The translations under genes were made by a program, and so were the position numbers. 6,613 nt of DNA from an uncultured Actinomycetes bacterium (GTDB lineage: Bacteria > Actinomycetota > Acidimicrobiia > Acidimicrobiales > Acidimicrobilacustridaceae), in NCBI GenBank assembly GCA_945957335.1, contig CAMFLJ010000215.1, forward strand, positions 1 to 6,613, given 5' to 3'. Under the pieces are notes generated by a model. That model was not told where the DNA came from and searched no databases. It was given only the letters and a program-made list of their open reading frames with translations. Positions 1 to 4,149 of the stretch are shown here, one piece after another. The first letter of the stretch is position 1; each line of letters starts with the position of its first letter.

Positions 1-181
1 CACGCCCGAGCTGAGCTTCGCCCCCGACCCCGCGGTGCGGGCCGGGGCGCGCATCGACGAGTTGCTCCACGTGCTCCCCGAGCCCACCGCCACCGTCGAC
101 CCCGCGGTCTACGGCGAGGTCGTGGCCGACGACGACGAGGGTGTCGAGGGCGACGGCGCGACGGAGCCGACCCCGTCGTGA
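1..181 (+). CDS. rbfA: RbfA, 30S ribosome-binding factor A (3' end only)
   Basis: Only the last 59 codons are present (reading frame from base 2, stop TGA at 179-181); the start lies outside the window. RbfA is a small KH-like protein that binds the immature 30S subunit and helps 16S rRNA 5'-end maturation, notably in cold adaptation. The visible part reads TPELSFAPDP followed by GARIDELL, which matches the conserved C-terminal RbfA pattern (PEL-F--D, then GARI--LL). After it comes an acidic, low-complexity tail (GEVVADDDEGVEGDG) of the kind that varies between species. The stop overlaps the truB start by 4 bp (GTGA), the normal rbfA-truB order and a sign of translational coupling. The call rests on a short fragment plus the neighbouring genes. 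Confidence 0.82.
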   Translation, partial: TPELSFAPDPAVRAGARIDELLHVLPEPTATVDPAVYGEVVADDDEGVEGDGATEPTPS

Positions 182-1113
182 GCCGGCGCCGGGGCGCCGA
201 CGGCCCCGACGGGCTGGTGGTGGTCGACAAGGAGGCGGGCTGGACGAGCCACGACGTGGTCGCCAAGTCGCGCGGCCTGCTCGGCACCCGCAAGGTGGGC
301 CACTCCGGCACCCTCGACCCCGACGCCACCGGCGTGCTGCTGCTGGGCGTGGGCCGGGTCACGCGCCTGCTGCGCTTCCTCACCGCCCTGCCCAAGACCT
401 ACACGTGCGAGATCGTGCTCGGTGTCGAGACCTCCACCCTCGATGCCGCCGGCGAGGTGACCGCCACCCACGACATGGCGGGCACCACCTTCGAGCAGGT
501 CACCGCGGCGGCGGCCGGGCTCACCGGCGACATCATGCAGGTGCCGCCGATGGTCTCGGCCGTGAAGGTCGACGGCAAGCGCCTCCACCAGCTCGCACGC
601 GAGGGCATCGAGGTCGAGCGCGAGGCCCGGCCCGTCACCGTGCACCGATTCACCGTCACCCCCACCGACGACCCGCTGGTGGTCCGGGCCGAGGTCGAGT
701 GCTCGTCGGGCACCTACGTGCGAACCCTCGCCGCCGACCTGGGCGCCGCGCTCGGCGGGGGAGCGCACCTGCGCGAGCTGCGGCGCACCGCCATCGGCTC
801 GTTCACCCTGGCCGATGCCCGCCCGCTGGCCGAGGTGTCGCCCGAGGTCGTGCTCGCGCCGGCCGAGGCGCTGCGCGACTACGTCGCCGTGGTGGCCACC
901 CCCGACGACGCCGTGGCCGTGGGCCACGGCAAGGTGCTCGAGCGCGACGACCGCTTCACCGGCGACGGCCCGTGGCCCGTGGTCGACGCCGACGGCCGCC
1001 TGCTCGCGGTCTACGCCGCCCACCGGGGCACCACCGTGAAGCCCGAGGTCGTGGTGGCGCCGGCCGGCGAGCCGGCGCCCCCGCCTTCGTCGGTCGACGG
1101 CGACCAGGGGTAG
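178..1113 (+). CDS. truB: tRNA pseudouridine(55) synthase TruB
   Basis: This 311-residue protein should isomerise U55 to pseudouridine in the T-loop of elongator tRNAs in the cytoplasm. Motif I is GHSGTLDPDATGVLLL (residues 41-56), with the catalytic aspartate at D47 and the TruB-typical histidine at H42. The active-site tyrosine is Y75 (KTY). PPMVSAVKVDGKRL (123-136) follows, with valine where proteobacteria have tyrosine, as is usual in actinobacteria. The motif CSSGTYVRTLAADLG (175-189) carries the conserved arginine R182. The C-terminal ~80 residues resemble a divergent PUA-like domain, then a proline-rich tail. I chose the GTG at 178 because it overlaps the rbfA stop and lies ~10 residues before the first conserved segment; only a weak GGAG (163-166) precedes it, so coupling to rbfA probably drives initiation. 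The length is normal for the family. Confidence 0.96.
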   Translation: MSRRRGADGPDGLVVVDKEAGWTSHDVVAKSRGLLGTRKVGHSGTLDPDATGVLLLGVGRVTRLLRFLTALPKTYTCEIVLGVETSTLDAAGEVTATHDMAGTTFEQVTAAAAGLTGDIMQVPPMVSAVKVDGKRLHQLAREGIEVEREARPVTVHRFTVTPTDDPLVVRAEVECSSGTYVRTLAADLGAALGGGAHLRELRRTAIGSFTLADARPLAEVSPEVVLAPAEALRDYVAVVATPDDAVAVGHGKVLERDDRFTGDGPWPVVDADGRLLAVYAAHRGTTVKPEVVVAPAGEPAPPPSSVDGDQG

Positions 1114-1116
1114 CGT
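1111..1116 (+). promoter_or_regulatory. Possible -10 box (TAGCGT) ahead of ribF
   Basis: TAGCGT fits the actinobacterial TAnnnT -10 consensus and overlaps the truB stop codon. It lies 10 bp before the preferred ribF ATG, so a transcript starting there would have a leader of only about 3-5 nt. I see no convincing -35 hexamer at 16-18 bp upstream. The TAG is also forced by the stop codon, so chance is a real alternative. The same hexamer lies upstream of rpsO and of the sulfotransferase. Confidence 0.25.
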
Positions 1117-1126
1117 GCCCGGCGCA

Positions 1127-2077
1127 ATGGAAGTCCTCCGCGACCCCGCCACGTGCCCCCGCCCCGCTGAGGGCACCGCGGTCACCATCGGCGCGTTCGA
1201 CGGTGTGCACCGCGGCCATCGCACGGTCATCCGGGCGCTGCAGCAGCGCGCCGCGGAGGAGGGCCTCTCGACCGCCGTCATCACCTTCGACCGACACCCG
1301 GCGTCGGTGGTGCGGCCCGACTCGGCTCCGTTGCTGCTCACCGACCTCGACCAGAAGCTCGAGCTGCTCGCCGGGTGCGGGGTCGACTACACGCTCGTCG
1401 TCCCCTTCGACGCCGAGCGGGCCCAGGAGCCGGCCGTCGAGTTCGTCGAGCAGGTGCTGGCCGCGTGCCTCAACGCCCGGCTGGTGGCGGTGGGCGAGGA
1501 CTTCCACTTCGGCCACGGCCGCAGCGGCAACGTCGAGCTGCTGCGGGCAATGGGCTCCGAGCTCGGCTTCGAGGTGATCGGCCACGAGCTGGTCGACGTC
1601 GACGGCCACCCCGCCGCCGGCCTGCCGGTGTCGTCAACCCGCATCCGGGCGGCGCTGGCCGACGGCGACCTGGCGGCCGCCAACGAGATGCTGGGCCGGC
1701 CCCACGAGGTGCGCGGCGTCGTCGACCACGGCGACAAGCGGGCCCGGGAGCTCGGCTTCCGCACCGCCAACGTGGCCGTGCCCGAGACCACCTGCCTGCC
1801 CGCCGACGGCATCTACGCCGGCTGGTACCTCACCCCCGACGGCGTGCGCCGCCCGGCCGCGATCTCATTGGGCAAGCGGCCCACGTTCTACGAGCGGGCC
1901 GACACCTCGCTGCTCGAGGCCCACCTCATCGACTTCGACGGCGACCTCTACGGCCAGCCCGCCCGGGTGCAGTTCGTCGAGCGCCTGCGTGACGAGCTCA
2001 AGTTCGACTCGGTCGAGGCGCTCATCGAGCAGATGGGCCGCGACGTCGAGCAGTCCCGCTCGATCCTGGCCACCTGA
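1127..2077 (+). CDS. ribF: Bifunctional riboflavin kinase / FAD synthetase RibF
   Basis: This 316-residue enzyme should phosphorylate riboflavin to FMN and adenylylate FMN to FAD. The N-terminal nucleotidyltransferase half has GAFDGVHRGH (22-31, the HxGH-type nucleotide-binding motif), ITFDRHP, GEDFHFG and SSTRIR (169-174). The C-terminal flavokinase half has GDKRARELGF leading into RTANV (212-216), then GKRPTF and LLEAHLIDFDGDLYG, where E264 aligns with the catalytic glutamate. The flavokinase motif normally reads PTAN; here CGC encodes arginine in place of the proline. I chose the ATG at 1127 because it puts the first motif at residue 22, as in other RibF proteins. A GTG at 1115 is an in-frame alternative four codons upstream, and the only SD-like stretch (AGGGG, 1106-1110) is better spaced for it. 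The gene lies just after truB, a common arrangement. Confidence 0.95.
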   Translation: MEVLRDPATCPRPAEGTAVTIGAFDGVHRGHRTVIRALQQRAAEEGLSTAVITFDRHPASVVRPDSAPLLLTDLDQKLELLAGCGVDYTLVVPFDAERAQEPAVEFVEQVLAACLNARLVAVGEDFHFGHGRSGNVELLRAMGSELGFEVIGHELVDVDGHPAAGLPVSSTRIRAALADGDLAAANEMLGRPHEVRGVVDHGDKRARELGFRTANVAVPETTCLPADGIYAGWYLTPDGVRRPAAISLGKRPTFYERADTSLLEAHLIDFDGDLYGQPARVQFVERLRDELKFDSVEALIEQMGRDVEQSRSILAT

Positions 2078-2080
2078 TCA

Positions 2081-2129
2081 CCCTCTGGTACAGCACGTCG
2101 CCTCTGGGTGCACGATCCGTACCAGAGGG
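2081..2129. terminator. Inverted repeat between convergent genes, probable bidirectional terminator
   Basis: CCCTCTGGTAC (2081-2091) and GTACCAGAGGG (2119-2129) are perfect 11-bp inverted arms around a 27-nt loop. The structure begins 3 bases after the ribF stop codon and ends 16 bases beyond the stop codon of the convergent sulfotransferase, where a shared terminator would be expected. Neither side has a U-tract, so it would be the U-less hairpin type often predicted in high-GC Gram-positives. The loop is long, and a third CCTCTGG copy (2101-2107) could pair alternatively with the right arm. A protein-binding site is the other possibility. Confidence 0.55.
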
Positions 2130-2145
2130 GTCGAGCGGGAGCTCG

Positions 2146-3426
2146 CTACCAGGGCTCGTCGGGGACGGCGAAGCGCTCGGAGTAGGGGCGCATCGCATCG
2201 CGGCGGGCCGGCAGGTCGAGGCCCAGGCGCTCCGGCTCGAACACGACCTTGCCGTGGCGGTCTCGCTGGTGGGTGTCGATGTAGCCGCGGATCGCGGCCT
2301 CGGCCGTGCCCGAGAACGGCTGGTCGGCCAGCTCGTAGATGCGGCGCACGGTGCCGACGTCGTCGGCCATGAAGTCACCGAAGAGGATGTCGGTCGACTG
2401 GTCGGCGGGCAGCAGCTCGCGGTCGCGCATGGCGGCGTTGAGCATGGTCTCGAGCCGGTCGGCCCAGTAGCCGGCGATCTGGTGGGGGTCGACGGGCGAG
2501 AGCGAGGTGCGGGCCGAGTAGGCCACCATCGTCGACATCGACACCATCACCGACACCGGGTCGCGGTGGGTGACGAGCACCGTGGCGTCCGGGAACGTGG
2601 AGGTCAGCGGCCCGAACTGCTCGAGGTGCTGGGGCGACTTGAGGATCCAGCGCTCGCCGCCGCGCAGCCACTGCATCGCCTTGAGCACCGTCTTCATGTA
2701 CTCGTAGTGCGGGGTCTGGTCGTGGGCGAGGTAGTAGTCGCGCCACGTGGGCATCGGCGCCATCGTGTCGAAGAGCATCGTGGAGACGTCGATGGCGAGG
2801 AGCTGGATCTCCTCGTGCACGTGCCACGTGGTCATCTCGTGCATGCGCTTGAAGTAGGGCATCAGCACGTCCATGGCCCCGAGGGCCATGTCGCAGCGGG
2901 CGATGCGGGGGTCGTCGTCGGTGCCGACGAGCTCGGCCTCGGCGGGGAACGGCACCGGCTGGAGGCTCTCCCAGTAGGGCAGCGAGCGCAGCGCCGGATC
3001 GGCCGAGATCAGGTTGTGGAGGTGGGTGGTGCCCGTGCGGGGGAGCCCGGCGATGATGATCGGCGCCTCGATCTCGACGTCGTGGATCTCGGGGTGGCGG
3101 GCCAGCAGGTCGGTGAGCAGCAGGCGGTTCACCATCAGCCCGGTGAGCATCCCGGCGGCCGAGACCCGGCCCATGGGGGAGAGGCCCGCCTCGGCCTCGA
3201 GCGCCCCGGTGAGCACGTCGAGGCGCTCGACGAAGTCCATGGGCCCGAAGTCGTCGAGCCCGGTCTGGGCCACCGCGGCGGCCATCAGCGGCTCCGAGGC
3301 CAGCTGCACGCCGGCGGCCATCGAGCCCACGGCATCGACGATGGCCTGCGCGTCGGGGCTGAACTCCGGCGCGGCGAGGTCGGTGAGGCGCACGGGCTCG
3401 GGGCGCGTGGCAGTGGTGTCGCTCAT
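2146..3426 (-). CDS. PAPS-dependent sulfotransferase family protein
   Basis: This 426-residue protein belongs to the bacterial sulfotransferase group with a P-loop-like PAPS site (Sulfotransfer_3 type), which moves a sulfuryl group from PAPS to a hydroxyl or amine. The 5'-phosphosulfate loop is GLPRTGTTHLHNL (127-139). KSPQHLEQF (263-271) and THRDPVSVMVSM (286-297) form the second and the 3'-phosphate binding regions. The ~115-residue helical N-terminus before the P-loop is typical of the long actinobacterial members. No signal peptide or membrane segment is evident, so it is probably cytoplasmic. The substrate cannot be told; mycobacterial relatives act on lipids or small metabolites. The ATG at 3426 is preceded closely by a G-rich run (GGGGGGA); the longer upstream reading has no good site. 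It lies opposite to its neighbours and has no functional partner here. Confidence 0.88.
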   Translation of the reverse strand: MSDTTATRPEPVRLTDLAAPEFSPDAQAIVDAVGSMAAGVQLASEPLMAAAVAQTGLDDFGPMDFVERLDVLTGALEAEAGLSPMGRVSAAGMLTGLMVNRLLLTDLLARHPEIHDVEIEAPIIIAGLPRTGTTHLHNLISADPALRSLPYWESLQPVPFPAEAELVGTDDDPRIARCDMALGAMDVLMPYFKRMHEMTTWHVHEEIQLLAIDVSTMLFDTMAPMPTWRDYYLAHDQTPHYEYMKTVLKAMQWLRGGERWILKSPQHLEQFGPLTSTFPDATVLVTHRDPVSVMVSMSTMVAYSARTSLSPVDPHQIAGYWADRLETMLNAAMRDRELLPADQSTDILFGDFMADDVGTVRRIYELADQPFSGTAEAAIRGYIDTHQRDRHGKVVFEPERLGLDLPARRDAMRPYSERFAVPDEPW

Positions 3427-3469
3427 GGTCCCCCCATGGGATCGGGGCCTCCCCACGGGCCCTCCACGC

Positions 3470-3475
3470 ACGCTA
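3470..3475 (-). promoter_or_regulatory. Candidate -10 box for the sulfotransferase gene
   Basis: Read on the minus strand this is TAGCGT in the context TCTAGCGTGCG. It lies 43 bp upstream of the sulfotransferase ATG, which would give a leader of about 35-40 nt. No good -35 hexamer lies 16-18 bp further upstream (GAGAGC at 17 bp). It faces away from the similar box for rpsO, about 60 bp apart. Confidence 0.35.
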
Positions 3476-3498
3476 GACGGTGCCGGGCGCCCGCTCTC

Positions 3499-3535
3499 GC
3501 AGGGGCCGTGGGTGGGACTCCGGGGCCGCCCCTGC
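3499..3535. repeat. 8-bp perfect inverted repeat abutting the rpsO -10 box
   Basis: GCAGGGGC (3499-3506) and GCCCCTGC (3528-3535) are perfect inverted arms with centres 29 bp apart. The right arm ends exactly where the candidate TAGCGT -10 of rpsO begins, and the arms flank the presumed -35 region. This placement would suit an operator, but an 8-bp match in such GC-rich DNA can arise by chance. Confidence 0.3.
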
Positions 3536-3541
3536 TAGCGT
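3513..3541 (+). promoter_or_regulatory. Candidate promoter for rpsO(-pnp)
   Basis: TAGCGT (3536-3541) is a TAnnnT-type -10 box. TGGGAC (3513-3518) lies 17 bp upstream as a weak -35 with partial resemblance to TTGAC. Transcription would start near 3548 and give a leader of about 117 nt. This is the only credible -10 in the rpsO upstream region. Confidence 0.4.
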
Positions 3542-3547
3542 GGACCG

Positions 3548-3664
3548 GTCGGTGCGCCGCCCTGGTGCACCTGCGTCCGCTTCCGGCCGCGCCAGGCGCC
3601 CCCTCTCGAGGAGCGTGCAGCGGGCCACGAAGCCGGGTCCGACGCCCACCGTAGAAGGAACTGC
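3548..3664 (+). promoter_or_regulatory. Presumed rpsO 5' leader with ribosome binding site
   Basis: The leader ends in a clear SD, GAAGGA (3654-3659), 5 nt before the rpsO ATG. S15 commonly represses its own translation by binding a structured leader, and several unrelated leader folds are known in different phyla. Possible pairings here are GGTGC (3551-3555) with GCACC (3567-3571), or alternatively CCTGG (3561-3565) with CCAGG (3592-3596). Neither is convincing enough to name as an S15 site; the autoregulation idea is inferred from the family. Confidence 0.3.
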
Positions 3665-3943
3665 ATGTCATCTGATCCCGCCAACCTGCCCCCCAAGGGC
3701 GACACCATCGCCGAGCATCGGCTGCACGAGACCGACACCGGTTCTCCCGAGGTGCAGATCGCACTGCTCACCGACCGCATCAACCACCTCACCGAGCACC
3801 TGAAGGTCCACAAGAAGGACCATCACAGCCGGCGAGGGCTCCTGATGCTGGTGGGTCGGCGCCGTCGCCTGCTCGACTACGTCAAGAAGAACGACGTCGA
3901 GCGCTACCGGGCGATCATCGCCAAGCTCGGCCTGCGCCGCTAG
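3665..3943 (+). CDS. rpsO: 30S ribosomal protein S15
   Basis: This 92-residue primary-binding protein should attach to the three-way junction of helices 20-22 in the 16S rRNA central domain, nucleating the platform and contacting 23S rRNA in an intersubunit bridge. The S15 signature is clear: TGSPEVQIALLTDRINHL (25-42), then HKKDHHSRRGLL (49-60), which holds the rRNA-contacting His/Asp/Ser residues, and a basic RRRRLLDYVKK segment. It ends in KLGLRR, as in E. coli. The N-terminus is about three residues longer than the usual 89-residue protein and carries a PANLPPKG stretch. The ATG is fixed by the SD GAAGGA 5 nt upstream. It is the first gene of the conserved rpsO-pnp pair, separated from pnp by a strong terminator, which would let S15 be made in excess over PNPase. 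Confidence 0.98.
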   Translation: MSSDPANLPPKGDTIAEHRLHETDTGSPEVQIALLTDRINHLTEHLKVHKKDHHSRRGLLMLVGRRRRLLDYVKKNDVERYRAIIAKLGLRR

Positions 3944-3953
3944 CGAGGCTTCG

Positions 3954-3987
3954 GAGGGCGACCGTCTGCGGTCGCCCTCTTCTCGTT
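3954..3987 (+). terminator. Intrinsic terminator after rpsO
   Basis: GAGGGCGACCG (3954-3964) pairs perfectly with CGGTCGCCCTC (3969-3979) around a TCTG tetraloop, giving an 11-bp GC-rich stem with an extra G-U pair possible at the base. TTCTCGTT follows. It begins 11 bp after the rpsO stop codon. It matches the position of the terminator between rpsO and pnp in E. coli, so partial readthrough into pnp is likely. Confidence 0.85.
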
Positions 3988-4004
3988 CCGCCCCACCGGG
4001 GCGG
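3988..4004 (+). repeat. Second hairpin directly after the rpsO terminator
   Basis: CCGCCCC (3988-3994) pairs perfectly with GGGGCGG (3998-4004) around the 3-nt loop ACC. It begins 8 bp after the terminator stem and has no U-tract. It could back up termination or protect the rpsO mRNA 3' end from exonucleases, PNPase included. The function is inferred from position only. Confidence 0.55.
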
Positions 4005-4043
4005 GACACCACACGAAGACCGGCGACGAAGCGTCCTCAGTTG

Positions 4044-4089
4044 CCGGTGGTGAGCCGCCGGGCCGATCCGTCGGGCCGCTCACCACTGG
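4044..4089 (+). promoter_or_regulatory. Long hairpin in the pnp leader, candidate RNase III processing site
   Basis: GTGGTGAGC (4047-4055) pairs perfectly with GCTCACCAC (4078-4086). The stem extends outward by a G-U and two C-G pairs (4044-4046 with 4087-4089) and inward, past a C-C mismatch, by three more pairs (4057-4059 with 4074-4076). About 15 pairs enclose a 14-nt loop. Long stems in this spacer are RNase III substrates in E. coli, where PNPase then represses its own message, and rpsO-pnp spacer RNA is also processed by RNase III in Streptomyces. The pairing is visible; processing here is inferred. Confidence 0.55.
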
Positions 4090-4092
4090 GAA

Positions 4093-4126
4093 CTGGTGCC
4101 GCCGTCGCCACGAGACGGGCCACCAG
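4093..4126 (+). promoter_or_regulatory. Second pnp leader hairpin, just upstream of the ribosome binding site
   Basis: CTGGTG (4093-4098) pairs with CACCAG (4121-4126). Inside an asymmetric internal loop, CCGTC (4102-4106) pairs with GACGG (4114-4118) around a 7-nt loop. The stem ends 10 nt before the SD of pnp, so it could affect ribosome access or, together with the previous hairpin, form a tandem processing target. Confidence 0.4.
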
Positions 4127-4136
4127 GCCCGACACG

Positions 4137-4142
4137 AAGGAG
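4137..4142 (+). promoter_or_regulatory. Ribosome binding site that fixes the pnp start
   Basis: AAGGAG lies 7 nt before the ATG at 4150, which is ideal spacing. It rules out the in-frame GTG at 4096, which would add 18 proline/arginine-rich residues outside the PNPase family and lies inside a leader hairpin. Confidence 0.85.
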
Positions 4143-4149
4143 ACACCCC

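Noticed and set aside
544..567. Valine in place of tyrosine in the TruB PPxYSAxK motif
   Set aside because: Actinobacterial TruB proteins commonly have valine at this position, so it is a lineage trait and not a defect.
109..1341. Minus-strand open frame across truB and ribF (410 codons)
   Set aside because: It is the antisense shadow of two well-supported genes, and its composition is typical of reversed GC-rich codons.
2254..3654. Long plus-strand open frame opposite the sulfotransferase (466 codons)
   Set aside because: It is a low-complexity His/Gly/Arg/Val translation without any motif. The minus-strand frame has the intact PAPS-binding motifs.
3427..3664. A small protein gene in the divergent intergenic region
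   Set aside because: The open frames there overlap rpsO or the sulfotransferase in other frames, have no SD of their own and give proline/arginine-rich nonsense. Promoters and a leader explain the region better.
4096..4149. Longer pnp starting at the in-frame GTG at 4096
   Set aside because: The added 18 residues do not resemble the family, the GTG lies inside a predicted leader hairpin, and AAGGAG is ideally placed for the ATG at 4150.
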